Shown: positions 44,275 through 54,176 of the stretch, one piece after another
How positions within the stretch are numbered: position 1 is the stretch's first letter
How the letters are laid out: the number at the start of each line of letters is the position of its first letter
NCBI GenBank assembly: GCA_019637225.1
Contig: JAHBWC010000002.1
Location: 124,001 to 188,000 of the forward strand
Direction of reading: 5' to 3'
Length of the DNA stretch: 64,000 nt
Origin: Labilithrix sp.
GTDB lineage: Bacteria; Myxococcota_A; Polyangia; Polyangiales; Polyangiaceae
Program-made: the position numbers and the translations under genes
The notes under the pieces: generated by a model
Told to the model about the DNA's origin: nothing
Seen by the model: only the letters and a program-made list of their open reading frames with translations
Database searches by the model: none

Positions 44275-45525
44275 TCAGAGGCGCTCGACCGTGAACATGC
44301 GCTTGCTCGCGGGGACGTCGGGCGCGATCGTGCCGAAGTAGACGAAGAGGAGCCTCCGATCGGCCGCCGCGTAGCGGCCGACTCCGAGCGGCGTGACGGT
44401 GGCGCTCGAGGACGCGATCGTCTGTCCGTCGAGCTGGACGCGCCAGCCGTTCGGCGCGTCGAGGTCGTCGAGCTCGAAGGCGGGGTACGCCCGCAGCAGG
44501 GCCGTGCTCAGCGAGAACGTCATCGTCGCCGGGCCCGCCGCGAGCACCCGCAGGCGGTACGCCGCCTTCGTGAGATCGTAGCCGAGGTCGATCTGGCTCA
44601 CGTTGGAGAGCGCGTCGAGGGCGGGGCGCTGCGCGTCGGCGACGCGCGCGAGGGCCTCGTCCGGAACGACGCCGAAATGGAGCTCGTTCACCTTCGTGAC
44701 GGACTCGCCCTCCGCCAGCGTCTGCGCGCTGCCCTGCCAGTGACGCTCCGCGGGGGAGCTCGCGCCCAGCTTGGCCGGCGTGTCCTGCAGAAGGGTCGTC
44801 GTGCCGAGCCCGGACGGATCGTCGTGGTAGAACGTGGCGCTCCGCGCGTCCGGCGCCTCGGCGACGTTCCACGTCCGCGTCGTGTCGACCGACGTCCCCG
44901 TGTGCCGCCAGTCGCTCGGCAGCGCCAGCGCCGCCGTGCCGACATTCTGGACCCTCGCTTGGGCGACGACGCGGCCCGACGCGTAGATCGTCCAGTCGGT
45001 CCAGATCTTCGCGTCGGCGCCCGACGGCAGGTAGTGGTGCGCCCACGTCGTGAACGCGACCCGTACGGGCGTCTCGTCGACGAGCTGGAAGTAGCCCCAG
45101 TCGGCGTCGGTCGAGGTCGCGACGGTCTTGCCCTCGATCGTCGCGGAGAACGGCTCGAACAACGCCGACGCGAGCGGCATGGTCGCGGTCTTGTCGTTGT
45201 CCGGCAGCCCGAGGTCGAGCAGGCGCGTCGGCTTCCAGCTTCGACTGCCCGCGAACTCGAGCCCGAAGAAGCCTTCGACGCGAGTCGAGATCAGGTCGCC
45301 GTTGACGTTCAGGACGAGCGGACCGAGCGGACGGCGCAGCGTCGAGCTGGCTCCGTCCGTCGTGCTGCCGTCGCGGCCGCCTTCGCCGATCGGGGCGCCG
45401 TCGCCGTCGCGCGGGCCGCCGTCGAGCGTCCCGTTCGCTTCTGGGCTCTGCTTCAGGTCGTCGGCGAGCAGCAGCGAGCAGCTCGACAGAAGAAGCATCC
45501 CTCCAGCCGCCGCGTAGCGAAGCAC
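44275..45525 (-). CDS. Lipoprotein, predicted beta-rich, unknown function
   Basis: A 416-residue lipoprotein from a GTG start supported by TACGCT (45532-45537), six bases before it. The signal LRYAAAGGMLLLSSC ends in an SSC lipobox, a Gly/Asp/Ser spacer follows, and the remaining ~350 residues are beta-rich (VLNVNGDLISTRVEGFFGLE, TDWTIYASGRVVAQARVQNV, YHDDPSGLGTTTLLQD). It looks like a carbohydrate- or glycan-related beta-sandwich, but no known catalytic motif is seen. Convergent with the epimerase gene. Its 5' side faces the 3' end of the alpha-2-macroglobulin-like gene on the same strand. Confidence 0.7.
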   Translation of the reverse strand: MLRYAAAGGMLLLSSCSLLLADDLKQSPEANGTLDGGPRDGDGAPIGEGGRDGSTTDGASSTLRRPLGPLVLNVNGDLISTRVEGFFGLEFAGSRSWKPTRLLDLGLPDNDKTATMPLASALFEPFSATIEGKTVATSTDADWGYFQLVDETPVRVAFTTWAHHYLPSGADAKIWTDWTIYASGRVVAQARVQNVGTAALALPSDWRHTGTSVDTTRTWNVAEAPDARSATFYHDDPSGLGTTTLLQDTPAKLGASSPAERHWQGSAQTLAEGESVTKVNELHFGVVPDEALARVADAQRPALDALSNVSQIDLGYDLTKAAYRLRVLAAGPATMTFSLSTALLRAYPAFELDDLDAPNGWRVQLDGQTIASSSATVTPLGVGRYAAADRRLLFVYFGTIAPDVPASKRMFTVERL

Positions 45526-45661
45526 AACTCGAGCGTATCGCGAATCGGCGTGGGCACAACGCGAGCTTGCGCGAGAGGTGGTAGGGGGCGCGCGCACATC
45601 GAAGGGCTCACGGGCCCGGCACCGTCGACGCGGGCGTGCGCGCATGTGCGCTCCGACCGGG

Positions 45662-48600
45662 TCAGCGCACGACGAGCGTGCGCGCGGGGGCCGTCGCCGG
45701 CGCGCTCGTGCGGCGGGTGAGCCGCGCGCTCGCCTCGGGGACGGTGACCCTGCCGCCGAGGCCGAAGCGGAGCGGCACCTCGATCACCGAGCCCGTCCGG
45801 GCCACGCTCTGTCGGATCGCGAGGACGCCCTGGAGCTCCCGCACGCCGTTCGTCGGCGCCGCGAGCTTCACGCCCGGCGGCAGCGGTACGCGGACGTCGA
45901 CCTCCGACGGGACCTCTCCGTCTTGCCGCAGCATCACGCGGAGCGGCTGCGTGCTTCCCGCGCGCGCCTCGGCCGGCCAGACGACCTCGACGTTCACGGG
46001 GCTCTCGTTGGGCGGAGGCGGCCGCGTCCACGCGCGCAGCACCGGGCGCTCGAGGCGCGCGACGAGGCCGGGGCCCTCGGTCTCGATCTGCACGTCGAGC
46101 GCGCCGGGCGGGAGGGGGACGCTCACGAAGCCGTTCGCGGGGACGTCGACGCGTCGATCGAGGACGCCCTGGCCCGGCCGCATCACCCGCACGCGCGCGC
46201 GCGTCGCGCCGTGGCCCTCGAGCTGCGACGCGAGCAGCGATCGCACGACGGCCAGCGTCGCCTCCGACGAGCCGTAGCCGCCCGTCACGTCGCGGAGCGC
46301 GGCGAGCTTTCCGAATAGCGTCTCCTGCGACGCGCTCGAGTACCCGAGCTTCTGCGCTCGGAGGAGCGCCGCGTAGACCAGCGCGCGCGTCGCGCGGGCG
46401 TCGAGACCGGGGCCGTCGATGTCTCCGGTCGGCTGGAGCCTCGCGACGCGACGGAGCTGGTCGACGAGCTGCCTCGCCGACGTCGCGCGGTGCGGCCGCT
46501 CCGCGAGCGCGAGGACGCCGCTCGCGATCGCGCCCGCGTCGAGGCTCGCCTCCAGCATCCGCGTCGTGTTCGACACGTACGCGCCCCAGCACGGGAGCAG
46601 ATCGGGCGACGGCGTCGGCTCGGCGTCGAGCGCGTCCTCCGAGAGCGGCGGACAGAACGGCCCGCCGCTCGCGTCGGCGGCGCGCTCCTCCGGCGTCCGC
46701 GTGCTCCGCTTCGTGAGCGCGCGCACACGCGCACGGAGCGTCCAGGCGCCTTGCGCGTTCGCGCCGCGCGACGACTCGTCGAGCGCCGCGTAGGCCTCGA
46801 AGCGACCGAGCGAGCGCTCGGCCATGCCCTTGGCGATCGCCGCGATCGCGCGGTGCCGCGGCGTGCTTCGCTGGGTCGCCCACCGCTCGATCCGGAGCGA
46901 GGCCTCGAGCGCGTCGACGAGCGCGCCCGCCGAGGTCTGCCGCTCCGGCTCGAGCGAGTCGAGCGCGGCCGCGACCGCGTCGTCGTAGCCGCGCTCGAGG
47001 ACGAGCCGTGGCTCTCCGATGATCGCGTAGCCGTGGTCGAGCGCGATGCCGAGCTCGCGCTCGCCGTCGACCCACGCCGTCTGCGTCAGCGCGCGCCGCT
47101 CGCCGGGGGCGGCCACGTCCCACGTGTGGCGGAGGACGTCGTCGGGCACGCCCGGCGAGCGCGTCGTGACGACGAGCGCCGCCCCGCCCGCGCGCTTCGC
47201 CGTCACGCGGACGCGCACTTGCCGCGCGCCGCGGGCAGGCACCTCGACGGTCGCCGGCGCGGCCTTCGGATCGAGCTCGATCGCGCCCTCGGCGGCGGCG
47301 GTCACAGTCGCACGCACGGCCGCGTTCGTCCGATTGCGGACGGTCACGTTCGTCTCGACGACGTCGCCCGCGACCCAGCGCGCGCCGGCGTCGACGCGCG
47401 CCGACACGACGGCCTCGCTCGCGACGTCGAGGGTCGTCGACGCGGGCTCGAGGCCGTCGGGGACCGCGACGAGGGCGATCCGCCACGTGGTCTCGACGTC
47501 GCCGAGCGGGATCGCGAGCTTCACGCGTCCTTCGCCGTCGGTGCGGAGCGGCGCGGTCCAGAACGCGTCGCCGGTCGAGATGCCGGCCGATCCGCGGCCG
47601 TGACCGATGGTGCCGACGCTGCCGAGGCCGATCCCTTCGCCACGTCCGCCGCCGCCTTCCCCGACGCCCCCGAGGCCGAGCCCGCCGCCGCCGAGCTGCG
47701 TCCCGGTCAGCTCCTCGAAGAGCTCCTGCCACGCGCGCACGGTGTCTTCGCTCACGACCATGTCCCACTTGGCGTCGACGAGGCGATCCTCGTCGACCGC
47801 GTTCGCGTAGGGGGAGCGCGAGCGAAGCACGCGCGCGAACGGATCGCGGACGTCGTCGGCCGTGTCGACGAGCCCGTCGGGGCCGGGGGCGCGGAGCTCG
47901 AACCCGCGCGCGACCGAGAGGAACGGCACCGGCGGCGCCTGGGACTTCACGAACTGGATCGTGCCGCCCCACGGATCGAGCAGCGTGTCCTCCGCGAGCG
48001 CGCCGCTCCGGACGAGGCGGCGGACGAGCGCGTTCGGATCCTTGAACATGGGCTCGTCGGGATCGAGGCCGCGGCTCGATCGCTCGGCGCGAACGGCCGA
48101 GAGCACGCGGAAGAGCTTCAAGCGCGTCACCCGGCGCGCGACGTTGTCGAACGTCACCTGCGGATCGACCGCGGACAGATCGGAGAGCGTGAGCGCCTCG
48201 CCGCCGGGCGTCATCGGCGGCTCGTCCATCGCGTCGGTCACGAGCGTGAACATCTCGGGGTTGAAGACCCAGCGGCCCTTGTCCTTGCGTCGCACGTCGA
48301 GGAGCGTCTGCGGCGACTTGGTCGCCTCGAAGACGGCGCCCTCGAGCGATCGGAGGACCTCGGCGAACGCCTTCTTCAGCTCCGTCGACGCGTGCTCTCC
48401 GGGATCGTTCACCGGCGAGACGACGGCCTTCTGCTGCCTCGAGAGGAGCGCCCGGCGCAGGGCCTCGGTGCTCGGCTCGCCCTCGAGCGTCGCCGTGCAA
48501 CGCCCCGCGTCGACGCCGATCGCGCGGCAGAGCGTCGAGCGCGTGTCGAGGCCCGCGACGCGCGCGTCGCCGCCGCCGAACGCGTCGACGACGACCGCGG

Positions 48601-50440
48601 AGACGGCGCCGGGCAGGCCGTGGCCGTGACCGTCCGAGAGGACGGCCTCGATCTCGATCTTGCCGCCCGGAGCGGCGCGGCCGCCGACGCGCTTCGCTGT
48701 GAGCAGGGGCGCGACCTTCGGGACGACGAGGAGCGCGGCGGAGGCGACGCGCGCGGCGCGGGCGCCGTCGGGCAGCGCGACCGACACCGCCCAGATCCCG
48801 TCGCCGGCGTCGGCGGGGACCACCATCTCGCCGCTGGCGGTCCCGTCCGCACGGCCCGCGAGCCAGGTCGCGACGGCCTGCGAGCGCGCCTCGGCGCGCA
48901 TCACCGCGCTCCACGAGCGGCGGTCGGTGCGCGTGCGATGGACGGTGACTTTGACCTTGTCGCCCGGCCGCGCGACGGTCGGCTCGACGCGGACGATGCC
49001 CTCCGCGTCCCGGTCGATCGACACGCACTGGACGAAGCCGTCGCGCTCGTTCGCCTTCGCCGCGCCCTCTTGCCGGATCGTGACCGCGGCGGCGACGCCG
49101 CCGGCGCACGGGCCGACGTTGCGCGTCGCTCCGACGCCGCTCGGCGCGTCCCAGGTGAGCTCGCCCTCGCCGTTCGCGTCGGTCGTCACCGACGTCGAGA
49201 GGCCGTCGCCGGTGACCTTGAACGTCGCCGCGACGCCGTCGCCGTGACCGTCGAGCACGCGCAGGCGCACCCGCTGCGAGAGGCCGGGCACGATCGTCCC
49301 GGCTTCGGGCAACAGCTCGGCGCTGGCCGTGGGGACGCCGACGGCGATCTCGCGGCGGACCGAGAGCGCGTGGCCCTCGACGACCGCCTCTGCGACGAGC
49401 TGGAGCGCGGTTCCGGAAGCCTTCACGAGCGTCGGCGCGTCGTGCGCGCCGCTGACCGAGCCGGCGCCGTCGGTCCGCGCGGGCTTGCCGAGCTTCTGCC
49501 ACTCGTCGTCGGTCGACGGCGGGTTCGTGCCCTTCGGGCCGATCCACCAGCGGAGAGGGTGATCGACGAGCGGCTGACCGGTCGCGTCGCGGAGCCGGAG
49601 CGCGTAGAGGACGCGATCGCCCGCGAGGACGCCGCCGCGCTGCGTGTCCGGCCTCCCCGGCGTGGTCGGAGGGATCCATTGCGCCTCGAGGGTCGGCGCT
49701 CCCGGCGTCTCCTCGCGGGGCACGAGCTCGATGCTCGCTGCGCCCGCTCCCGGCGCGTCGGCCTCGACGCGCAGCGTCCATCGCCAGACGGGCTCGTCGA
49801 TGCGGGGGATCGGCACGCGCGCCATGACGATCCCACCGCGATCGCTGACGAGCCGTTGCTTGTGACGCGCGACGCCGCCCTCGAGGAGCGAGACCACGAG
49901 CGGAGCGCCCGCGAGCGGCTTGCCCGCGATCGACGAGACGCGGGCCCACGCGGAGATCGTGCTCGTCGGGACGACGCGTGCGTCGGCGACGTGGAGCTCG
50001 ACGTTCATCGCGGGGCTCCGCGAGATGGCGACCGAGTGCGTGCGCGTGTGGCTGCCGTGCCGCGCGCCGACGAGCAGCGAGAGCGCTCCGGGGCGTCCTG
50101 GCGGGACCACGACGGCGAGGCGAGCGCGGCCGTCGGGATCGGTCTTCGCGGTGACCGTCGGTGGGGCTGCGGCGCCGTCCAGCGACTCGGGGTCCCAGCC
50201 GGCCTCGACGATCGCGTTCGGGAGCGGACGCGCGTCGGTGACGGTCGCGAAGCCGAAGGCCTCGACCGTGAGCTCGATCGTCCCGCCCGGCGCCGCGTCC
50301 GTCGCGGCGTGGATGAACACGTCGAGGCCGCGCGCGGCCGGATCGGGCGGGAGCGCTCGGGAGTGTCCGGCGAAGAGGAGCGTGGCGAGGACGAAGAAGA
50401 AGGCGACGCGGCAGGGCGCGGTCGAAGCGGAGCGCTGCAC
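45662..50440 (-). CDS. Alpha-2-macroglobulin-like exported protein without thioester
   Basis: A 1592-residue protein. The GTG start at 50440 gives a signal peptide (CRVAFFFVLATLLFAGHSRA). Several macroglobulin-type Ig-like domains follow (TDPDGRARLAVVVPPG, TTDANGEGELTWDAPSGVGA), then a Gly-rich stretch (GGGGLGLGGVGEGGGGRG) where the bait region would be, and the hallmark AFWTAPLRTDGEGRVKLAIP with LGDVETTWRIALVAVPDG. After it comes the helical toroid domain and a C-terminal receptor-like domain. The CGEQ thioester motif is absent; the region reads LERGYDDAVAAALDSLEPE. Bacterial macroglobulins trap attacking proteases in the periplasm; without thioester this one would rely on trapping alone or do something else. 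Confidence 0.82.
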   Translation of the reverse strand: MQRSASTAPCRVAFFFVLATLLFAGHSRALPPDPAARGLDVFIHAATDAAPGGTIELTVEAFGFATVTDARPLPNAIVEAGWDPESLDGAAAPPTVTAKTDPDGRARLAVVVPPGRPGALSLLVGARHGSHTRTHSVAISRSPAMNVELHVADARVVPTSTISAWARVSSIAGKPLAGAPLVVSLLEGGVARHKQRLVSDRGGIVMARVPIPRIDEPVWRWTLRVEADAPGAGAASIELVPREETPGAPTLEAQWIPPTTPGRPDTQRGGVLAGDRVLYALRLRDATGQPLVDHPLRWWIGPKGTNPPSTDDEWQKLGKPARTDGAGSVSGAHDAPTLVKASGTALQLVAEAVVEGHALSVRREIAVGVPTASAELLPEAGTIVPGLSQRVRLRVLDGHGDGVAATFKVTGDGLSTSVTTDANGEGELTWDAPSGVGATRNVGPCAGGVAAAVTIRQEGAAKANERDGFVQCVSIDRDAEGIVRVEPTVARPGDKVKVTVHRTRTDRRSWSAVMRAEARSQAVATWLAGRADGTASGEMVVPADAGDGIWAVSVALPDGARAARVASAALLVVPKVAPLLTAKRVGGRAAPGGKIEIEAVLSDGHGHGLPGAVSAVVVDAFGGGDARVAGLDTRSTLCRAIGVDAGRCTATLEGEPSTEALRRALLSRQQKAVVSPVNDPGEHASTELKKAFAEVLRSLEGAVFEATKSPQTLLDVRRKDKGRWVFNPEMFTLVTDAMDEPPMTPGGEALTLSDLSAVDPQVTFDNVARRVTRLKLFRVLSAVRAERSSRGLDPDEPMFKDPNALVRRLVRSGALAEDTLLDPWGGTIQFVKSQAPPVPFLSVARGFELRAPGPDGLVDTADDVRDPFARVLRSRSPYANAVDEDRLVDAKWDMVVSEDTVRAWQELFEELTGTQLGGGGLGLGGVGEGGGGRGEGIGLGSVGTIGHGRGSAGISTGDAFWTAPLRTDGEGRVKLAIPLGDVETTWRIALVAVPDGLEPASTTLDVASEAVVSARVDAGARWVAGDVVETNVTVRNRTNAAVRATVTAAAEGAIELDPKAAPATVEVPARGARQVRVRVTAKRAGGAALVVTTRSPGVPDDVLRHTWDVAAPGERRALTQTAWVDGERELGIALDHGYAIIGEPRLVLERGYDDAVAAALDSLEPERQTSAGALVDALEASLRIERWATQRSTPRHRAIAAIAKGMAERSLGRFEAYAALDESSRGANAQGAWTLRARVRALTKRSTRTPEERAADASGGPFCPPLSEDALDAEPTPSPDLLPCWGAYVSNTTRMLEASLDAGAIASGVLALAERPHRATSARQLVDQLRRVARLQPTGDIDGPGLDARATRALVYAALLRAQKLGYSSASQETLFGKLAALRDVTGGYGSSEATLAVVRSLLASQLEGHGATRARVRVMRPGQGVLDRRVDVPANGFVSVPLPPGALDVQIETEGPGLVARLERPVLRAWTRPPPPNESPVNVEVVWPAEARAGSTQPLRVMLRQDGEVPSEVDVRVPLPPGVKLAAPTNGVRELQGVLAIRQSVARTGSVIEVPLRFGLGGRVTVPEASARLTRRTSAPATAPARTLVVR

Positions 50441-50544
50441 GATCGCGATCGACAGGCCCGGTCGGGACAGGTTCCCGCGTCGTGCCGAAACACCAGGACG
50501 AGAATGTTTCGCCGCCGCGGACAGCGCCGCCGCCAGTCCAGGGG

Positions 50545-50550
50545 TATGAT
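50545..50550 (+). promoter_or_regulatory. -10-like box TATGAT
   Basis: TATGAT, six bases before the GTG at 50557, is one of the best matches to a -10 consensus in the window and sets the start of the next gene. Leaderless transcription is inferred. Confidence 0.5.
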
Positions 50551-50556
50551 GTGGGC

Positions 50557-51273
50557 GTGGTCCCGCGGCGGCTCGTGTGCGGTTCGCTCTCGCTCGCTCT
50601 CGCGGCGTGCAACGCGCTCGTGGGCTTCGGCGACTTCGAGCGCGTCGACGGCGTCGAGCCCACTCCGGACGAGCCGGACGCGGCGGTCGTCGACGCCGCT
50701 CGCGAGGACGCGGCCGAGGTGGAGACGCCCGTCGTCGAGGCCGGACCCGACGCCCCCGAGCTGGCGAGCACGACCTGCCCGGCATCCGCGCCGGCCTTCT
50801 ACCCGCCGTGGAAGTTCCCCGCCCCGCGAAACCGGCCCTGTACGACGGCGGACATCACGACCTTCCTCACGCACGAGGGGCAGACGTTCGAGTCGCAGAA
50901 GGCGGCGATGGAGAGCCAGAACGCCGCGTGCGCCGCCTGCGTCTTCACGAGGGAGACCGACAACGTGTGGGGGCCGATCGTGAAGACGAACGACGGCCGC
51001 ATCTTCGTCGCCTTCGGGCACTGCTACGCGCGCGCCGGCGCCTCCGACAGCTGCGGGGACGGCGCCCAGGAGCTCGAGTGGTGCCTCCAGAAGATCTGCA
51101 ACGTGTGCAGCGCCGGCCAGAGCCTCGCCGACTGCCGGCAGGTCGAGCGCGCGGGGGGCTGCAAGCGCGGCCTCGATCGGACGCTCGCCGCGTGCGGAGG
51201 CAGCTCGACCATCGTCAACGACACGTGCCGCGGGAGCGCCGACGTCGTCGCCGTGCTCTGCGGCGGCAAGTGA
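50557..51273 (+). CDS. Cys-rich lipoprotein
   Basis: A 238-residue lipoprotein. The signal VPRRLVCGSLSLALAAC ends in an AAC lipobox, a Glu/Asp/Val/Ala-rich spacer (about residues 30-70) follows, and a Cys-rich domain makes up the rest: TTCPAS, NRPCTTADI, NAACAACVF, GHCYARAG, DSCGDG, EWCLQKICNVC, DCRQVE, GCKRG, AACGG, DTCRG, LCGGK. About 18 Cys suggests a heavily disulphide-bonded secreted module of a type widespread in Polyangiales. The start GTG is fixed by TATGAT. Function unknown. Convergent with the next gene, ten bases between stops. Confidence 0.75.
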   Translation: MVPRRLVCGSLSLALAACNALVGFGDFERVDGVEPTPDEPDAAVVDAAREDAAEVETPVVEAGPDAPELASTTCPASAPAFYPPWKFPAPRNRPCTTADITTFLTHEGQTFESQKAAMESQNAACAACVFTRETDNVWGPIVKTNDGRIFVAFGHCYARAGASDSCGDGAQELEWCLQKICNVCSAGQSLADCRQVERAGGCKRGLDRTLAACGGSSTIVNDTCRGSADVVAVLCGGK

Positions 51274-51282
51274 GCCGGGCGA

Positions 51283-53112
51283 TCAGGCGGCGATGCCGCG
51301 CGAGCGGAGGACGTCGCGCAGCACCGACTGCACCTCGGGCGTCGTCGCGTGGAGCGAGCTCCGCGCGAGCTCGATGAAGCGCGCGCCGCGCGAGCGCTTC
51401 AGGCCTTCGAGCGCGGCCGTGCGGTCCGCGGGCGCCCCGTGCTCGAGGACGCCGAGCAAGAACTCGGCGGCTTCCATCGTGTCGACGCGCGCGAGGGCGC
51501 GCAGCGCGGAGGCTCGCACGGCCGCCTGCGACGACTCGCGGACGATGCGCGAGAGCGGATCGAAGGCGTGCTGGAAGTAGAGCGACTCGACCGCCTTCGC
51601 CGCCTGGTCGACCACCGCCTGATCGGCGTCGCGGAGGCCGGCGCGCACCGTGACGAAGCTCCGCTTGAAGAAGAGCTGCTGCATCGCGGCGAGCACGCCG
51701 ACCTTCACGGAGCGCTCCGGTCGCTGGAAGAGCTTCTCGAGCGGCGAGAGCACGGCGTAGAGCTGCAGCTGCGCGAGCTGATCGGCGAGCCGAACGCGCG
51801 CGGTCGTCGCCGGACCGCTGCCGTCCTCGGGTCGGCCCTCGACCGCGAACGCGGTCAGGCGCGCGAGCATCGCCTTGCGGCGGATCAGATCGGGCCAACG
51901 GCGGTCGAGCAGGACGTCGGCGCACGCCTCGGCGGCGCTGCCTTGCTGCTCCCACTCGAGCAGATCGACGTGCCAGACGTCGGGAAAGTGGTTGTCCTGC
52001 CTGAGGTGCGAGGGGAGGGGAGCGGTGTCGAGCGCCTCGTCGCGGACGCCGTCGTAGCGCTTGGCCGCGCGCGCGTAGTGCTTCCGCCGCGCCTCCTCGA
52101 GGTCCATCCCGGCGAGCTCCTTGTAGAGCCCACCGACGCGCGCGTAGTGACCGACCTCGCCAAAGGCGAGGATGCCGGCGAGGAGCGCGTTCTCGGCGAT
52201 CTCCGCGGGCGCGCCGCGTTCGAGGTGCTGGCGCGCGACGTCGCGCCAGAGCTCCGCCTGCATCACGACGTAGTGCGACGACGCGCTCGCCATGCCGAGC
52301 ACGCGCGCGTAGTCGGCGGCCTCGCGCGCGAGCGTCGCGGCGGCCGAGAGCTCGCCGCGCTCCTTGGCGGCGTTGAGCGCGTCCTCGAAGTACTGGAGCG
52401 CGAAGTACTTGAGGTGGTCCTCGCGGAGGATGCGGATGCAGTTGACGAAGCCCTCGAGCACGTCCTCGAACATCCCGCTCTCGCGGCCGATCTGGACGAG
52501 GACCTGGAAGCAATCGAACGCACGCTCGCGCTGGCCGACGCTCTCGAAGTAGTCGGCCGCTTCTTCGAGCAGGCGAACCGCGGCGACGCTCGCCTCGCGC
52601 GCCTGGCGGGCGTCGCCGCATTTCTTCGCGCAGCGGGCGAGGTTGAACTGCACGAGCGCGGCGTTGTAGGCGTCCGCGCCGCCGGACACGACCTGCGCGA
52701 GGCGCGACCAGAGCGCGCGCGCGCCGCGCCAGTCGTCGGCCTTCTCGCGGTAGATCGCCGCGGCCGCGACGAGGCCGGCGTTCTCCATCTCGCGGGCCGC
52801 GCCGGCCATGTCGTTGGTCGCGGCGAGCGTGCGCGCCCGGTCGACCGACGGGACGTTCGGCAAGAGCGTGAGCGCGCGCCGCCAGCCGTCCGGCTCCGAG
52901 AACGCCATGTACCAGTAGACCGTGAGCGCGCTCCGCCCGTCGTTGCGCTTGGACAGGACCTCGACCAGCGGCCGGAGCACGGAGAGGTAGTCGTGCTCGG
53001 CGACGTGCGTCTGCTGGGCTGCCATGACGAGCGCGTTCGCCGCGTCGTCGAGGTCGCCGCGCGCGAGCGCCGCGCGCGCGCGCTCCCGCAGGTGGTAGAG
53101 GTCGTCGAGCAT
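51283..53112 (-). CDS. TPR/HEAT-repeat protein
   Basis: A 609-residue cytoplasmic helical-repeat protein. The first ~420 residues look like TPR units (RERARAALARGDLDDAANAL, QFNLARCAKKCGDARQAREA, AADYFESVGQRERAFDCFQV) and the last 150 like HEAT repeats (AMQQLFFKRSFVTVRAGLRD, ADQAVVDQAAKAVESLYFQH, RASALRALARVDTMEAAEFL). Such all-repeat proteins act as scaffolds. TAGACT (53125-53130) is 12 bases before the ATG. No partner domain is visible. It lies just behind pssA on the same strand, with a 54-base gap. Confidence 0.75.
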   Translation of the reverse strand: MLDDLYHLRERARAALARGDLDDAANALVMAAQQTHVAEHDYLSVLRPLVEVLSKRNDGRSALTVYWYMAFSEPDGWRRALTLLPNVPSVDRARTLAATNDMAGAAREMENAGLVAAAAIYREKADDWRGARALWSRLAQVVSGGADAYNAALVQFNLARCAKKCGDARQAREASVAAVRLLEEAADYFESVGQRERAFDCFQVLVQIGRESGMFEDVLEGFVNCIRILREDHLKYFALQYFEDALNAAKERGELSAAATLAREAADYARVLGMASASSHYVVMQAELWRDVARQHLERGAPAEIAENALLAGILAFGEVGHYARVGGLYKELAGMDLEEARRKHYARAAKRYDGVRDEALDTAPLPSHLRQDNHFPDVWHVDLLEWEQQGSAAEACADVLLDRRWPDLIRRKAMLARLTAFAVEGRPEDGSGPATTARVRLADQLAQLQLYAVLSPLEKLFQRPERSVKVGVLAAMQQLFFKRSFVTVRAGLRDADQAVVDQAAKAVESLYFQHAFDPLSRIVRESSQAAVRASALRALARVDTMEAAEFLLGVLEHGAPADRTAALEGLKRSRGARFIELARSSLHATTPEVQSVLRDVLRSRGIAA

Positions 53113-53166
53113 CCGCCGCCGGCGAGTCTACCCCCGAAACCGGCGCGGCGCGCGGGGCCCAGGGTG

Positions 53167-53982
53167 TCAGGACGGCGGCAGGCTCGAGCGCTCTTCGGCT
53201 TCGCGGCGGCGGCGGGCGAGGCCGCGTGGCAGCGCGATGAGCGTCTCGACGAGGCCGATGACGACGTAGAACCCGAGGAGCCACACGAGCACGAACGCGG
53301 GCTTGGTCTGGAGCGACACGACCGTGCTCGACGCGACCGCGAAGAGGACGAGGCCGACCGTGCGCGCGTTGGGCCGGAGGTCCTTGAACGACCGGAAGCG
53401 GATGGTCGAGACCATCAAAAACGCGAGGAAACACGTCAGGCCCATCATCGGGTAGACGTACTTCGGTCCGGCGAGGTCGCCGCTGATCGCGTGGTTGGCG
53501 ACCACGAGCGAGATGAGGATGCCCGCCGCGCCGGGGACGGGGAGGCCGATGATGTACTTGCCCGGCTTGGTCGGCGTGCCGCTCTCGTTCATCGAGAGGA
53601 CGTTGAAGCGGGCGAGGCGCACCGCGGCGGCGCCGACGAACGTGAACGCGATCACGATGCCGACGGTGCCCTTCTGGACGAGCGACCACTTGTAGACGAG
53701 GAGCGCCGGCGCGACGCCGAACGACACCACGTCCGCGAGCGAGTCGATCTGGAGGCCGAAGGCGCTCTGCGTCTTCGTGAACCGGGCGACGCGCCCGTCG
53801 AGCATGTCGAAGAAGAGCGCGTACACGAGCAGGAGCGACGCCCGGTAGTAGTCGTCGTCGCCGGTCGACGTCGCGCTCAGGCGGATCGAGTCGAACCCGC
53901 AGAAGATGCTCGACAGCGTGATCATGTTCGGCAGGAGGAAGAGAGTCTTCCTCAGGTCGAGCTTTCGCCGGGGCGCTGCCAT
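53167..53982 (-). CDS. pssA: CDP-diacylglycerol-serine O-phosphatidyltransferase
   Basis: A 271-residue inner-membrane enzyme with about eight TM segments. The CDP-alcohol phosphatidyltransferase motif is complete: DMLDGRVAR, then G and DSLADVVSFG (D..DG.vAR........G...D...D). The N-terminal LFLLPNMITLSSIFCGFDSI and the later NVLSMNESGTPTKP fit the type II (Bacillus-type) PssA rather than CdsA or PgsA. It makes phosphatidylserine, the precursor of phosphatidylethanolamine. No psd gene is visible nearby. The tail is basic and Glu-rich. Confidence 0.9.
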   Translation of the reverse strand: MAAPRRKLDLRKTLFLLPNMITLSSIFCGFDSIRLSATSTGDDDYYRASLLLVYALFFDMLDGRVARFTKTQSAFGLQIDSLADVVSFGVAPALLVYKWSLVQKGTVGIVIAFTFVGAAAVRLARFNVLSMNESGTPTKPGKYIIGLPVPGAAGILISLVVANHAISGDLAGPKYVYPMMGLTCFLAFLMVSTIRFRSFKDLRPNARTVGLVLFAVASSTVVSLQTKPAFVLVWLLGFYVVIGLVETLIALPRGLARRRREAEERSSLPPS

Positions 53983-54176
53983 CGAACAGACTCTGCCTTA
54001 GCCGGGGCCCACCGTAAAGGCGCCCGTTTCGGGCGGACGGGCGGACGGGCCGGAGGCCGTCCGCGGCGCGATCGACCCGGCGGCGGGCGACGACGCCGGG
54101 CGAGGACCCTGGGGCCCGCGCCTCGCCGACTCCACGGAAATTGGCCCGGAGCCGTGGCGGGGCCTACCCTAAAACC

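Noticed and set aside
46490..50983. Plus-strand 1497-codon open frame opposite the macroglobulin-like gene
   Set aside because: It is Arg/His-rich with no domain and mirrors the high-GC third positions of the real minus-strand gene.
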